Origin: Prochlorococcus sp. AG-347-J14
Lineage (GTDB): Bacteria > Cyanobacteriota > Cyanobacteriia > PCC-6307 > Cyanobiaceae
Direction of reading: 5' to 3'
NCBI GenBank assembly: GCA_003281505.1
Contig: QCBU01000001.1
Span: 1-64,000 of the forward strand
DNA length: 64,000 nucleotides
In this document: positions 25,613 to 35,888 of the stretch, one piece after another
Numbering within the stretch: the first letter of the stretch is position 1
Layout: each line of letters begins with the position of its first letter
Translations under genes and position numbers: made by a program
Notes under the pieces: generated by a model
What the model was told of the DNA's origin: nothing
The model's input: the letters and a program-made list of their open reading frames with translations, nothing else
The model's database searches: none

Positions 25613-26616
25613 AAAGAAGATAATGTTTTTTCACAAGTTTCAAAATCTTTATTAAATGATACTCCAACCTCTTTAAGAAGTTTTCTGTCTGATTGAAAGG
25701 ATGGATTTGAGGTTGTAAGTAACTCATCTCCATAAAAAATTGAATTTGCACCGCACTGAAAACATAAAATTTGGGCTTCTTTTGAGAGCTTTTCTCGCCC
25801 TGCACTTAATCTTATTTTACTTTTAGGCATAAGAATTCTGGCTGTAGCTATCATCCTTATCATCTCAATCGAATCTATTTCTTGATTATCTTCTAAACCA
25901 GTACCCTCAATGGCAACTAGAGAATTTATGGGAACACTTTCAGGGTGCGGATTCATGTTTGAGAGTACTTCCAAAAGAGATGCTCTATCGCCATTAGTTT
26001 CACCCAAACCTATTATCCCTCCACAACAAACATTTATTCCTGCATTTCTTACTCTTTTTATAGTATCTAGCCTGTCTTGATAAGTTCTAGTCGTAATAAT
26101 ATTTTTATAATGCTCAGGACTAGTATCGAGATTGTGATTATACGCGGTCAAACCTGCATCAGCCAGTTTGGAAGCTTGTTCTTCAGTAAGCATCCCAGCA
26201 GTAACACATGCTTCCATTCCTAAATCTCTTACGCCACTGACCATCTCGAGCATCGCATTAAAAGATTTCCCATCTCTAATTTCTCTCCATGCCCAACCCA
26301 TACAAAACCTATCTGCCCCCTCATTTTTTGCTATTTGAGCTCTTGCTAAAACCTCTTCAACTTGAAATTGTGGATGACTTTTGATTTCGCTAGCACTATA
26401 AATTGATTGGCTACAATAAGAACAATTTTCCTCACATCCTCCAGTTTTTACGCTGAATAATGATGCTAATTGAATGTTGTATTCGTTGAATTTCCTGTGT
26501 ACGTTTTGTGATTCCCACATTAAATCAATCAGAGGCATATTAAGTATTTCAAATATCTCCTCTTTATTCCAATCGAACCTAATTTCTCTTAATGACTGAT
26601 TATTAGAATTTGCCAT
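25609..26616 (-). CDS. bioB: Biotin synthase
   Basis: BioB is the radical-SAM enzyme that inserts sulfur into dethiobiotin. The radical-SAM cysteines are C61, C65 and C68 (CEENCSYC). The remaining conserved blocks ([46 protein letters not shown]) are present. Length 335 is normal. It lies five bases downstream of uppS and overlaps trhO by four bases in an ATGA arrangement. Other biotin genes are not in the window. Confidence 0.96.
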   Translation of the reverse strand: MANSNNQSLREIRFDWNKEEIFEILNMPLIDLMWESQNVHRKFNEYNIQLASLFSVKTGGCEENCSYCSQSIYSASEIKSHPQFQVEEVLARAQIAKNEGADRFCMGWAWREIRDGKSFNAMLEMVSGVRDLGMEACVTAGMLTEEQASKLADAGLTAYNHNLDTSPEHYKNIITTRTYQDRLDTIKRVRNAGINVCCGGIIGLGETNGDRASLLEVLSNMNPHPESVPINSLVAIEGTGLEDNQEIDSIEMIRMIATARILMPKSKIRLSAGREKLSKEAQILCFQCGANSIFYGDELLTTSNPSFQSDRKLLKEVGVSFNKDFETCEKTLSSL

Positions 26617-26621
26617 GTTTG

Positions 26622-27425
26622 TTAGGAAGAATATTGAGAATCTCCAAATGATTCTGTTGGTAATGATTCTATACCGCCGAAACGTCTATTCCTTGATTGG
26701 TAATCAATGATTGCTTTTAGAAATTCAAACTCATCGAAGTCTGGCCACATTACCTCAGATATATAAATTTCTGAATAAGCTAGTTGCCATAAAAGAAAAT
26801 TACTAATCCTTTTTTCTCCACTAGTTCTTATTAGTAATTCTGGATCTTTAATACCTCGAGTTAATAGCTCTGAATTAAATAATTCTTCATTAACTTCACT
26901 TGGCTTTATTTCACCAGATGAAGATTTTAATGCTAATTCTTTTGCAACTTTTACTATTTCTTGCCTACCTCCATAATTAACACAAACATTTAATAAAAAT
27001 TTATTGTTGTTTTTAGTTAGATATTCTGAATTAGATATTATTTTTTTAAGAGTTTCTGGGAAAGGAGTTAAATCTCCAATGAATTTTATTTTTATTGAAT
27101 CTTCATGTATCTCTTCAATTTCGTTTCTCAAAACGTTGCTAAAAAGATTTATGAGGAAATCAACCTCTTGTGTTGGCCTTGTCCAATTTTCGGTTGAAAA
27201 AGCATAAACAGTAAGTACTTTACAACCTAATTTTTTTGATACTTTGATAATTTCTTTTAAAACACTAACTCCCTTTTTATGCCCATATGTACGAGGTAAA
27301 CCTTTTTTTGTTGCCCATCTACCATTACCATCCATGATTATAGCAACATGTTCTGGGACTTTTTGCTTATCTATTTTTTTGGATAAGTTATTATTTTTCT
27401 TGTCAATTATTTTTCCTAGATTCAT
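26622..27425 (-). CDS. uppS: Polyprenyl (undecaprenyl) diphosphate synthase
   Basis: UppS adds isopentenyl units to farnesyl diphosphate in cis to make the lipid carrier for peptidoglycan and other glycans. The signature [13 protein letters not shown] contains the catalytic Asp32. [12 protein letters not shown] and the C-terminal [26 protein letters not shown] complete the family pattern. Length 267 includes a 22-residue lysine-rich extension before the conserved core. The gene lies three bases after cdaA, so the two are probably cotranscribed. Confidence 0.95.
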   Translation of the reverse strand: MNLGKIIDKKNNNLSKKIDKQKVPEHVAIIMDGNGRWATKKGLPRTYGHKKGVSVLKEIIKVSKKLGCKVLTVYAFSTENWTRPTQEVDFLINLFSNVLRNEIEEIHEDSIKIKFIGDLTPFPETLKKIISNSEYLTKNNNKFLLNVCVNYGGRQEIVKVAKELALKSSSGEIKPSEVNEELFNSELLTRGIKDPELLIRTSGEKRISNFLLWQLAYSEIYISEVMWPDFDEFEFLKAIIDYQSRNRRFGGIESLPTESFGDSQYSS

Positions 27426-27428
27426 AAG

Positions 27429-28337
27429 TTAATCATTCTTGTTAATAAAGATTGAAGGCTTTTCGGTCTCTTTTTCATTCGAATCACTGACAATATTATC
27501 ACTTAGATTTGTATTTTGGGATAAAGGATTTTTACCTAAAGATGATTTGTTTGTTCCATTTGACTTTTGATTCCCAATTAAATCTACAAGAAGTTCTTGT
27601 AACCTGCTGCTGGTAATTGGTCTTTCAAGTTTTCCTTGGTTTGCTAATGATAATGTACCTGTCTCTTCAGAGACAACAATACAAATACACCTGTCAAATC
27701 TTTCTGTAATTCCCAGCGCGGCAAGATGTCTTGTGCCGTATCTACTTATTCCTTGTCTAGATAAAGGTAGAATTACGCCAGCAGATATTATTTTATTTCC
27801 TTTCACAAGAACTGCCCCATCATGGAGGGGTGTATCTGTTGCAAAAAGATTTATTAAAAGGTCAGTGGATAATTGTGCCTCAATATTGGTACCTGCATAT
27901 AAAAAATCTTCAGGTCTTAAATCACTCCCCAAATCTACAACGATTAGAGCACCCCTTCTATTTTGAGAAAGTTTACCTGCAGTATCAACTAACTGAGTAA
28001 TGGTTGTTGAAGTCGCTCTAAATTCCTTTGGTGGATTTCCTAGTAATACAGTTAGCCTTCCAGTGCCTAGTAGTTCCATTAATCTTCTTAACTCTCCCTG
28101 CCAAAGGATCGCTAATGAGAGAGAGCAAGCGAGAACTACAGCATCAATTAATTTCGATGTTAGTGGTAAGTATGCATATCGTTGAATAAACCATGCTAAA
28201 GACACTAAAAACAAATATCCTCTTAAAAGCCATAATGTCCTTTGTTCTTTTACTCTAGAAAACAATAAAATTCCGAAACCAACAGCAAATAAGATATCTA
28301 ATAAAAGTTTTAAATTTATAATTCCCCAGAAATTCAC
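27429..28337 (-). CDS. cdaA: Diadenylate cyclase (CdaA-type), c-di-AMP synthesis
   Basis: CdaA joins two ATP into cyclic di-AMP, which in cyanobacteria has been linked to osmotic and night-time physiology. The N-terminal hydrophobic spans (about 8-26, 36-53 and 62-79) anchor it to the membrane. The DAC domain (about 95-245) has the DGA motif at 173-175 (DTPLHDGAV), GVILPLS, and GTRHLAALGITE at 201-212. The usual RHR triad reads Arg203-His204-Leu205. A Ser/Asn-rich tail (250-302) follows. Downstream uppS is three bases away, and lysA lies upstream. A matching phosphodiesterase candidate is at 53370-54842. Confidence 0.92.
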   Translation of the reverse strand: MNFWGIINLKLLLDILFAVGFGILLFSRVKEQRTLWLLRGYLFLVSLAWFIQRYAYLPLTSKLIDAVVLACSLSLAILWQGELRRLMELLGTGRLTVLLGNPPKEFRATSTTITQLVDTAGKLSQNRRGALIVVDLGSDLRPEDFLYAGTNIEAQLSTDLLINLFATDTPLHDGAVLVKGNKIISAGVILPLSRQGISRYGTRHLAALGITERFDRCICIVVSEETGTLSLANQGKLERPITSSRLQELLVDLIGNQKSNGTNKSSLGKNPLSQNTNLSDNIVSDSNEKETEKPSIFINKND

Positions 28338-28365
28338 ATTAAAAACAAAATTAATTTAAATGTAC

Positions 28366-29739
28366 CTAATTTAGGTTAATAAAGCGATCAGGCAAAACAT
28401 CATATCTTAAAAGATCAAATGGACTTTCTCTTTTTTGAATAATCTCTGCTTCCCCATCACAAACCAAAAGAGCTGCGGGTCTTGGAATTCTGTTGTAGTT
28501 AGAACTCATTGAATTATTGTAAGCACCGGTGCCAAAAACACATATAAGATCTCCAGTTTTGCAATTTGCTAGTTCTATCTCTTTAAACAAAACATCTCCC
28601 GATTCGCAATGTTTGCCTGCAATAGTGTATTTATTTGTCGAATTAAGATTAAAGGGGTTTTTTACCAAACAAGCAGAATAATTTGATTGATATGTTATTG
28701 GCCTTGGATTGTCACTCATTCCGCCATCAACAGACAAATAGGTTCTGATTCCGGGAATTTCTTTAAAAGCTCCAATTTTGTAGATTGTTATTCCTGCTGT
28801 AGATACGATGGATCTACCAGGTTCACACATCAATTTAGGTAATTCTAAATTATGTTTTTTGCAAGCTTTAACAACTGATGTGGAAATTGTTTTTACCCAT
28901 TCATATATGGAAGGAGGGTCGTCATTTTTTGTATATTTAATGCCTAAGCCTCCACCTACGTTTAGTTCTTTAATATTATGGCCAAATTTTTTGGCGTCCA
29001 AAATAACCTTTACCATTATTTCACCTAGATCCTTATGAGGGTCTAGTTCAAAAATTTGGGAACCAATATGAGCATGTATCCCCTTTAACTTGAGATGTTT
29101 AGTTTCACTTATGCTGGCAAAAAGATTTTTTAAATATTCAATCCCAAAACCAAATTTGCTATCAAATGAACCTGTTCTTATGTATTCATGAGTATGGCAT
29201 TCAATTCCTGGAGTAAAGCGGATCATTATTTCTAAGTCTTGATTTAATGAATTTGATGTATCCTCTAATCTTTTTAAATCGTAATCATTATCAACAATTA
29301 TTTTTATGTTATTTCTAATTGCAAAATCTATTTCTTCGTCAGATTTATTATTCCCATGAAAAACAATCTTATCATTTGGTACTCCACCCTTTAGGGCAGT
29401 TAATAATTCCCCCTCCGAAACTGCATCAAGTCCGAAACCTTCTGAGGAAACAAGGTTACTCATAAATATAGAGCTATTTGCCTTTGAGGCATATATAGGG
29501 AGTGATTCCCCTGGGTAATATTTTTCTAATGCTTTTTTATAAGCTCTACAAGATCTTCTTAAAGTGATTTCATCTAATATGTATAGAGGAGAATCATATT
29601 TTTTAACTAATTCCTCAATAGAACATCCACCAACTGAAAGTTTTCCATCTCCTCCAATAGATGTGGTAATAGGTACGATATTTTTATTGGGACTTTCTAA
29701 GTCAATTTTCTGTTTAAAAAAATAATGTTTTTCTTCCAT
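28366..29739 (-). CDS. lysA: Diaminopimelate decarboxylase
   Basis: LysA decarboxylates meso-diaminopimelate to L-lysine, using PLP. The PLP-binding lysine is K86 (PIYASKANSS). The conserved HGNNKSDEEI, GGGLGIKY and CEPGRSIV blocks follow, and the C-terminal CESGDVLF contains the dimer-interface cysteine. At 457 residues it includes an N-terminal extension of about 30 residues. It is the first gene of the minus-strand run, 28 bases upstream of cdaA. It diverges from rimI. Confidence 0.95.
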   Translation of the reverse strand: MEEKHYFFKQKIDLESPNKNIVPITTSIGGDGKLSVGGCSIEELVKKYDSPLYILDEITLRRSCRAYKKALEKYYPGESLPIYASKANSSIFMSNLVSSEGFGLDAVSEGELLTALKGGVPNDKIVFHGNNKSDEEIDFAIRNNIKIIVDNDYDLKRLEDTSNSLNQDLEIMIRFTPGIECHTHEYIRTGSFDSKFGFGIEYLKNLFASISETKHLKLKGIHAHIGSQIFELDPHKDLGEIMVKVILDAKKFGHNIKELNVGGGLGIKYTKNDDPPSIYEWVKTISTSVVKACKKHNLELPKLMCEPGRSIVSTAGITIYKIGAFKEIPGIRTYLSVDGGMSDNPRPITYQSNYSACLVKNPFNLNSTNKYTIAGKHCESGDVLFKEIELANCKTGDLICVFGTGAYNNSMSSNYNRIPRPAALLVCDGEAEIIQKRESPFDLLRYDVLPDRFINLN

Positions 29740-29803
29740 GGGGGAACTCTAAGTAAAGCGTTGCCAAAACTGTCATATTTTATAATGACTCTAGATTTGA
29801 ACT

Positions 29804-29832
29804 TTCAATACATACATAATTCAATACATACA
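29804..29832. repeat. Tandem 13-base direct repeat upstream of rimI
   Basis: TTCAATACATACA occurs at 29804-29816 and again at 29820-29832 (period 16). It ends eight bases before the rimI ATG, in the lysA-rimI divergent gap. A TATAAT hexamer lies at 29781-29786. The repeat could be a paired protein-binding site, or a recent duplication in the leader. Confidence 0.6.
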
Positions 29833-29839
29833 CAATAAA

Positions 29840-30280
29840 ATGATATCTATTAAACAAATAAATGAGAAAGATATTGATTTATGTTATGAATTAGATTCTA
29901 ATACGATTTCTCTATGGAGCAAGAAACAATGGGCTAACGAATTCAAAAAAGAAGGTACAAAAATCTATGGGTTATTAATTAAAAATTTAGTTATTGGTAT
30001 ATGTGCTTTTCAAATTGTTCTTGATGAAGCACAAATAAATTATTTTGTTGTTAATCAGAAATACAGGAAAAAGGGTTTTGGATCTTATCTTATGATTTAT
30101 TTAATTGAAAATTGTGAAAAATTTAATTTGAAGAAATTACTTTTGGAGGTTTCTCAGAGTAATATTATTGCTGAAAGATTTTACAGTCGCTTTGATTTTT
30201 CTACTGTAGGAATAAGAAAAAATTATTATAAAGATGGTTCACATGCTCTTTTAAAAGAAAAAAAATTAACAACAAAATAA
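29840..30280 (+). CDS. rimI: GNAT acetyltransferase, RimI-like
   Basis: This 146-residue GNAT protein resembles RimI, which acetylates the N-terminus of ribosomal protein S18. The acetyl-CoA loop is QKYRKKGFGSYLM (Q/RxxGxG/A) near residue 73. LEVSQSNIIAERFYSRFDFSTVGIRKNYYKDG is the conserved RimI-type C-terminal segment (EVR.SN..A...Y...GF). Length is typical. Other GNAT substrates cannot be excluded. It begins just after a tandem repeat. Confidence 0.85.
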   Translation: MISIKQINEKDIDLCYELDSNTISLWSKKQWANEFKKEGTKIYGLLIKNLVIGICAFQIVLDEAQINYFVVNQKYRKKGFGSYLMIYLIENCEKFNLKKLLLEVSQSNIIAERFYSRFDFSTVGIRKNYYKDGSHALLKEKKLTTK

Positions 30281-30415
30281 TGTAAAAATTAAAATGTTCG
30301 GATTACCAGAATGCTTGAAAATACTATAATTTCTTGCTATATCACTAAAAAAGTTCGATTTAATTTGATAAATTTTACTTTTGGGTATTCACAAAAGCTC
30401 ATTCTGAACACAAAA

Positions 30416-30443
30416 TTGACATATTACTGGTAGGTTATAAATA
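30416..30443 (+). promoter_or_regulatory. Candidate clpC promoter
   Basis: TTGACA (30416-30421) is followed after 16 bases by TAAATA (30438-30443) within TATAAATA, 17 bases before the clpC ATG. The -35 box is a perfect consensus but the -10 is imperfect, and the implied leader would be very short. The 179-base rimI-clpC gap contains no ORF. This is a by-eye call. Confidence 0.3.
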
Positions 30444-30459
30444 GGAATTTTTTCTTCAG

Positions 30460-32988
30460 ATGTTTGAAAGATTTACAGAAAAAGCTATAAAAGTCATTAT
30501 GCTTGCTCAAGAGGAAGCTAGAAGACTTGGTCATAATTTCGTTGGAACAGAACAAATTCTTTTAGGGCTGATTGGAGAAGGAACTGGGGTTGCAGCGAAA
30601 GTTCTTAAATCACTAGGTGTTAATTTAAAGGATTCAAGAATAGAAGTAGAGAAGATAATAGGTAGAGGTTCAGGGTTTGTAGCTGTAGAAATACCCTTTA
30701 CTCCTAGGGCTAAAAGAGTTTTAGAATTATCTCTCGAAGAAGCTCGTCAACTTGGTCACAATTACATTGGTACTGAACATTTATTATTGGGTTTAATAAG
30801 AGAAGGTGAGGGTGTTGCTGCAAGAGTTCTCGAAAATCTTAATATTGACCTTACTAAAGTAAGAACTCAAGTTATAAGAATGCTTGGTGAAACAGCCGAA
30901 GTTGGCTCAGGGACTAGTACTTCCAAAGGGAACTTAAAAACTGCTACTCTTGATGAATTTGGAACAAACTTAACAAAATTAGCTAGTGAATCAAAATTAG
31001 ATCCAGTTGTTGGCCGCCATTCAGAAATAGATCGTGTAGTTCAAATATTAGGGAGGAGGACGAAAAATAATCCTGTTCTAATTGGTGAGCCAGGTGTTGG
31101 TAAAACTGCTATCGCAGAAGGTTTAGCTCAAAGAATACAAACTGGAGATATTCCAGACATACTTGAAGATAAAAGAGTCTTGACACTTGATATTGGACTT
31201 TTGGTTGCAGGAACAAAATATAGAGGTGAATTTGAAGAAAGATTAAAAAAAATAATGGAAGAAATAAAATCAGCTGGCAACGTTATACTTGTCATAGATG
31301 AAGTTCATACTTTAATAGGGGCTGGAGCTGCTGAAGGAGCTATAGACGCAGCTAATATTCTAAAGCCAGCTTTGGCTAGAGGAGAACTTCAATGTATTGG
31401 AGCAACAACTCTAGATGAATATAGAAAACATATTGAGAGAGATGCAGCTCTTGAAAGAAGATTCCAGCCTGTAATGGTAGGTGAACCATCTATTGAAGAT
31501 ACAATTGAAATTCTAAAAGGCCTTAGAGAGCGTTATGAGCAACATCATCGTCTAAAAATTACTGATGATGCGCTAGAGGCAGCAGCACATTTAGGGGACC
31601 GTTATATATCTGATAGATTTTTACCAGATAAGGCTATAGATCTCATCGATGAAGCTGGAAGTAGAGTACGTTTAATAAATTCTAAACTTCCGCCTGAAGC
31701 CAAACAAATAGATAAAGAATTAAGACAAGTTCAAAAACAGAAGGAAGAATCCGTAAGAGACCAAAATTTTGATCAAGCCGGCCAATTACGTGAAAAAGAG
31801 ATGGAATTGTCAGCAAAAATTAAGGAAGTATTGGAAAATAAAAAAGAATCTACAGCTGCAGACCAACTCGATGCTGATAACAAGCCTGCGAACAGTGATT
31901 TAAAACTCTTACAAAGCCCCCTTGTTAGTGAAGAGGATGTAGCGCATATTGTAGCTTCATGGACAGGTGTTCCTGTTCAAAAATTAACAGAAACTGAATC
32001 AGTCAAACTTCTTAATATGGAGGAAACACTTCACCAAAGGTTGATTGGACAAGATGAAGCTGTAAAAGCTGTTTCTAGAGCTATAAGAAGAGCAAGAGTC
32101 GGATTGAAAAATCCTAATAGGCCCATTGCAAGCTTTATCTTTTCCGGTCCCACCGGTGTAGGTAAAACTGAATTAACTAAATCATTAGCTTCATATTTCT
32201 TCGGTAGTGAAGAAGCAATGATTAGATTAGATATGTCAGAATTTATGGAAAGGCATACAGTTAGTAAGCTTATAGGCTCTCCTCCTGGGTATGTTGGTTT
32301 TAATGAAGGTGGTCAGCTTACTGAAGCTGTCAGAAGAAGACCTTATACTGTTGTCTTATTTGATGAAGTTGAAAAGGCGCATCCAGATGTATTTAATTTA
32401 TTACTGCAATTATTGGAAGACGGAAGATTAACTGACTCCAAAGGTAGAACTGTAGATTTTAAAAATACATTATTAATAATGACTTCTAACATAGGTTCTA
32501 AAGTTATTGAGAAAGGAGGAGGAGGTTTAGGATTTGAATTCTCCGGTGATTCAGCTGAAGATAGCCAATATAATAGAATAAAATCTTTAGTTAATGAAGA
32601 ACTTAAGCAATACTTTAGGCCTGAATTTTTGAATAGACTTGATGAAATAATTGTATTTAGGCAACTTACTAAAAATGAAGTTAAAGAGATTGCTGAAATA
32701 ATGTTGCAAGAGGTTTTTGCGCGATTAAAAGATAAAGGCATTAAATTAAATGTAACTGATGCTTTCAAAGAAAGACTTGTAGAAGAAGGTTATAATCCCT
32801 CTTACGGAGCAAGACCTTTGAGAAGGGCAGTTATGCGTTTACTAGAAGATAGTTTGGCTGAAGAAGTTCTTTCTGGGAGAATAAAAGATGGAGATAAGGC
32901 TTTAGTTGATATAGATGATAATAAAAAAGTCACGATAAATATTTCAACTGAAGAATCACCTCAAGAACTAGCTAGTGCTAACTTCTAA
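30460..32988 (+). CDS. clpC: ATP-dependent Clp protease ATPase subunit ClpC
   Basis: ClpC is the Hsp100 unfoldase that feeds substrates to ClpP/ClpR and is essential in cyanobacteria. Two Clp-N repeats (residues 1-75 and 76-150) start with [21 protein letters not shown]. The first AAA+ module has GEPGVGKTA and [11 protein letters not shown] middle domain carries a UVR motif ([18 protein letters not shown]). The second AAA+ module has [16 protein letters not shown] and the C-terminal D2-small domain ([15 protein letters not shown]). Length 842 is standard for ClpC. No frameshift is seen. Confidence 0.97.
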   Translation: MFERFTEKAIKVIMLAQEEARRLGHNFVGTEQILLGLIGEGTGVAAKVLKSLGVNLKDSRIEVEKIIGRGSGFVAVEIPFTPRAKRVLELSLEEARQLGHNYIGTEHLLLGLIREGEGVAARVLENLNIDLTKVRTQVIRMLGETAEVGSGTSTSKGNLKTATLDEFGTNLTKLASESKLDPVVGRHSEIDRVVQILGRRTKNNPVLIGEPGVGKTAIAEGLAQRIQTGDIPDILEDKRVLTLDIGLLVAGTKYRGEFEERLKKIMEEIKSAGNVILVIDEVHTLIGAGAAEGAIDAANILKPALARGELQCIGATTLDEYRKHIERDAALERRFQPVMVGEPSIEDTIEILKGLRERYEQHHRLKITDDALEAAAHLGDRYISDRFLPDKAIDLIDEAGSRVRLINSKLPPEAKQIDKELRQVQKQKEESVRDQNFDQAGQLREKEMELSAKIKEVLENKKESTAADQLDADNKPANSDLKLLQSPLVSEEDVAHIVASWTGVPVQKLTETESVKLLNMEETLHQRLIGQDEAVKAVSRAIRRARVGLKNPNRPIASFIFSGPTGVGKTELTKSLASYFFGSEEAMIRLDMSEFMERHTVSKLIGSPPGYVGFNEGGQLTEAVRRRPYTVVLFDEVEKAHPDVFNLLLQLLEDGRLTDSKGRTVDFKNTLLIMTSNIGSKVIEKGGGGLGFEFSGDSAEDSQYNRIKSLVNEELKQYFRPEFLNRLDEIIVFRQLTKNEVKEIAEIMLQEVFARLKDKGIKLNVTDAFKERLVEEGYNPSYGARPLRRAVMRLLEDSLAEEVLSGRIKDGDKALVDIDDNKKVTINISTEESPQELASANF

Positions 32989-33003
32989 TTTTTAAAAGTA
33001 AAT

Positions 33004-34095
33004 ATGCAATCAATCTCTCCAGAAATTATATTTAGGGGGAATTATGCTTGGGACGAATCTTTACCTCTAATCTCTAAATTAACTAAAAGTCCATTAATTT
33101 TAGGTAGAGGAATCCAAACGAGTAATTTAAGAAATAAAATTTTTATTGATTTAAAAAATCAAAATCTAAGTGTTAGTTCTGCTAATTTACAATATGATTG
33201 TTGTTACGAAGATATTTCAAGAGTTAAGAATATTCTTTTAAAGAATAATAATGATTCTGTTATTGCAGCTGGAGGCGGCAAAGTTCTAGATTCTGGAAAA
33301 TATCTAGCTGATTCTCTCAATATTCCTTGTATTACTGTGCCCTTTAGCGCCTCTACATGTGCAGGTTGGACAGCCTTATCCAATATTTATACAAAAGATG
33401 GCCAATTCATAGAGGATGTCGCATTAGGATCTTGCCCGAAAATACTAATATATGATCATAAATTTATTCAAACAGCACCATCAAGAACCCTTGCTAGTGG
33501 CATAGCAGATGCTTTAGCAAAATGGTATGAATCTTCGATAACAAGTTCAGCAATAGATGATGGCCTTGTTCAACAAGCAATTCAGATATCAAGAGTCTTG
33601 AGAGATCAACTACTAATAGACGGAGAAAAAGCATTTAAAGGTCAATATGAAAATAATCCTTCTTGGCGAAATATTGTAGAAGCATGTGGACTTACTGCAG
33701 GATTAGTAGGTGGTATTGGTGGAGAAAAGTGTAGGACTGCAGCAGCACATGCTATTCATAATGCAATTACTCAGATAATTACCCCTAATAAATTTTTACA
33801 TGGTGAGATTGTTGGGGTTGGATTATTATTGCAATTGAGACTAGAAGAAATGAAAAATAAAAATAAATTAGCAGATCAATCAATTAAACAATTACTTGTC
33901 CTTATGAAAGAATTGAATTTGCCAACTACTATTGCACAACTTGGAATAAATGTTTTTGAAAACAACAATTTAGAGAAAATTGCTGATTTTACTTTTCGAG
34001 ATAAATCTGAGATTCACTTTTTGCCTTTTGAAATTCACAGACAGGACATAGTTGAAGTTATTGCGAATTTTGAACAACAAAAAATTAAAACATAA
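33004..34095 (+). CDS. Iron-containing alcohol dehydrogenase family protein (GldA-like)
   Basis: This 363-residue NAD(P)-dependent, metal-containing dehydrogenase is closest to glycerol dehydrogenases. The cofactor-binding segment AAGGGKVLDSGKYLADSL is at about residues 90-107, followed by PFSASTCAGWTALSNIYT. Metal ligands are expected in GIADALAKWYE (Asp), the AAAHAIHN helix (His) and FLHGEIVGVG (His). The physiological substrate in Prochlorococcus is unclear. It follows clpC at 15 bases. Confidence 0.85.
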   Translation: MQSISPEIIFRGNYAWDESLPLISKLTKSPLILGRGIQTSNLRNKIFIDLKNQNLSVSSANLQYDCCYEDISRVKNILLKNNNDSVIAAGGGKVLDSGKYLADSLNIPCITVPFSASTCAGWTALSNIYTKDGQFIEDVALGSCPKILIYDHKFIQTAPSRTLASGIADALAKWYESSITSSAIDDGLVQQAIQISRVLRDQLLIDGEKAFKGQYENNPSWRNIVEACGLTAGLVGGIGGEKCRTAAAHAIHNAITQIITPNKFLHGEIVGVGLLLQLRLEEMKNKNKLADQSIKQLLVLMKELNLPTTIAQLGINVFENNNLEKIADFTFRDKSEIHFLPFEIHRQDIVEVIANFEQQKIKT

Positions 34096-34103
34096 ATATT
34101 TTT

Positions 34104-35003
34104 TTGACTAAAAACAATTTTGAACAATTAAATGATTTAAATATTGAATTTTTTGAAAGTGCCAAATTGTCACTATTAGATCCTTTAGGCATTTATTTGG
34201 CAAATGATGTTAAGTGGATAAAGCCTAACCAAAACTGGAACTCTTTAAAATTTCCCGTAGTTATTGGAGGAAAAGGTCAACCCTTACTCCTTTTACATGG
34301 CTTTGATAGTAGTTTTTTAGAGTTCAGGAGAATATATAAATCACTTAAAAGAAATTTCCAAGTTATAGTTCCTGATCTGTTTGGTTTTGGTTTTAGTCCC
34401 AGATGTGCAACAAATGAATATAATCCCTCGAAAATAATTTCGTATTTAATTGATCTTCTTAATACCTTACAGATAAAAAAGAATCTAAAAATTATTGGTG
34501 CCTCTATGGGAGGCTCAACAGCCTTAAAACTTGCTTTTGAAATTTCTGATTCTATTGAAAAAATTATCCTGTTGTCCCCTGCCGGATTGTTTGGAGAACC
34601 TAAGAGTATCCCTTTTCCTCTTAATCAAATTGGCGCCTCATTTCTTGGATTGCCTCAGGTCAGAAGAAGTCTTTGTAGGCAAGCCTTTGCTTTTCCAGAT
34701 GAATGTGTTGGTGAGATGGAAGAGCAAATCGCTTCAATTCATCTAGGTTGTAAGGGCTGGAGGAATTCACTTGCATCTTTTGCAAAAAGTGGAGGCTTTG
34801 CTGGAACTCATAAATATATCCAAGATATCCCAATCAAGACATTATGTGGAGAAAATGATCGAATTCTTGGTAAAAAAGAGATTAAAAATATAAGAAATAT
34901 TGAAAAATTAAATTTTGTAGGGTTGCAAAATTGTGGTCATCTTCCACATGTAGATCTACCTTCATTATCTACTAAAATTATCCAAGATTATTTTTTGGAA
35001 TAA
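34104..35003 (+). CDS. Alpha/beta hydrolase
   Basis: This 299-residue alpha/beta-hydrolase fold protein has the oxyanion LLLHGFDSSFLEFR (residues 61-74), VPDLFGFGFSP, and nucleophile elbow IGASMGGSTAL with the catalytic Ser. A late Asp (GENDRILG) and His (CGHLPHVDLPS) complete the triad. The substrate is unknown; the fold covers esterases, haloperoxidases and epoxide hydrolases. The TTG start gives TKNNFEQLNDLN and lies eight bases after the gldA-like gene. No nearer ATG keeps the N-terminal region. Confidence 0.85.
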   Translation: MTKNNFEQLNDLNIEFFESAKLSLLDPLGIYLANDVKWIKPNQNWNSLKFPVVIGGKGQPLLLLHGFDSSFLEFRRIYKSLKRNFQVIVPDLFGFGFSPRCATNEYNPSKIISYLIDLLNTLQIKKNLKIIGASMGGSTALKLAFEISDSIEKIILLSPAGLFGEPKSIPFPLNQIGASFLGLPQVRRSLCRQAFAFPDECVGEMEEQIASIHLGCKGWRNSLASFAKSGGFAGTHKYIQDIPIKTLCGENDRILGKKEIKNIRNIEKLNFVGLQNCGHLPHVDLPSLSTKIIQDYFLE

Positions 35004-35015
35004 AAGCATTTTTTA

Positions 35016-35873
35016 TTAATTTAGATATTTGATAATTATAAAAATATAATACAAAATAGATGGAGTAAAGATGTAACTGTCAATTCTGTCAAGAATTCCT
35101 CCATGTCCAGGTAAAAAGGTTCCGGAATCTTTTATTTTTGCATCTCTTTTCATCATAGATTCAATTAAATCTCCCACTAATGCCATAAGGGAAATTAAAA
35201 TTCCATATAAGATCCCAAAAACTAATGGATATTCCCAATTCATTAAAAATGAGAAAAATATCGACAGTAAAATTGAACAGGATATTCCTCCAATTAAACC
35301 CTCTATAGTTTTGCTTGGAGATATTGGAGAAAGAGATTTTTTCCCAAATGACTTACCAATAAAATAAGAACCAATATCGCTAGCTACAATTAAAAAACAA
35401 GAAGTTAAAGTTAAATGGAGACCTGTAGTATTTGATAAGTTATCAAACGAAATTAAACCTTGATTTGAACTTATTATCGCTGCATCTAACCCTCTCAACT
35501 TAATCCAGTAACTAGGCAAAAATCCTAAATAGAATAATCCAAAAATAGAGGCTGCAATATCTGAAATTGTTCCAGGTTTTGGTTGCAAAAGTAACCAAGT
35601 GCATATTCCAACTGAACAGATTGGCAAAATTGAATTTGATATTTCGCCTTCAAGCATACCAATGGTCTGAAGATAGGCAGAAATTATGATTATGAAAGAT
35701 GAAAATAATGTGGTTTTTGTAGCTGGTTTTATTCCTTTAAATTCCGCCATTCTGAAAAATTCCAATAATGCCAAATATGTAAGCAAAGCTGTTGCCAATG
35801 TAAAAAACCATCCCCCCAACAAAACAACAATTAAACCAAAAATGCCTATAAGTAATCCGCTTCTTAATCGCAT
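35016..35873 (-). CDS. cdsA: Phosphatidate cytidylyltransferase
   Basis: CdsA makes CDP-diacylglycerol from phosphatidate and CTP, the precursor of phosphatidylglycerol, which is essential in thylakoids. It has eight or so hydrophobic segments over 285 residues. The C-terminal signature MKRDAKIKDSGTFLPGHGGILDRIDS (conserved Asp and Gly residues) is intact. It lies 15 bases downstream of the PLP decarboxylase on the same strand. The PlsC at 7149-7823 would supply its substrate. Confidence 0.95.
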   Translation of the reverse strand: MRLRSGLLIGIFGLIVVLLGGWFFTLATALLTYLALLEFFRMAEFKGIKPATKTTLFSSFIIIISAYLQTIGMLEGEISNSILPICSVGICTWLLLQPKPGTISDIAASIFGLFYLGFLPSYWIKLRGLDAAIISSNQGLISFDNLSNTTGLHLTLTSCFLIVASDIGSYFIGKSFGKKSLSPISPSKTIEGLIGGISCSILLSIFFSFLMNWEYPLVFGILYGILISLMALVGDLIESMMKRDAKIKDSGTFLPGHGGILDRIDSYIFTPSILYYIFIIIKYLN

Positions 35874-35888
35874 ATGAAATTTCTTTTG

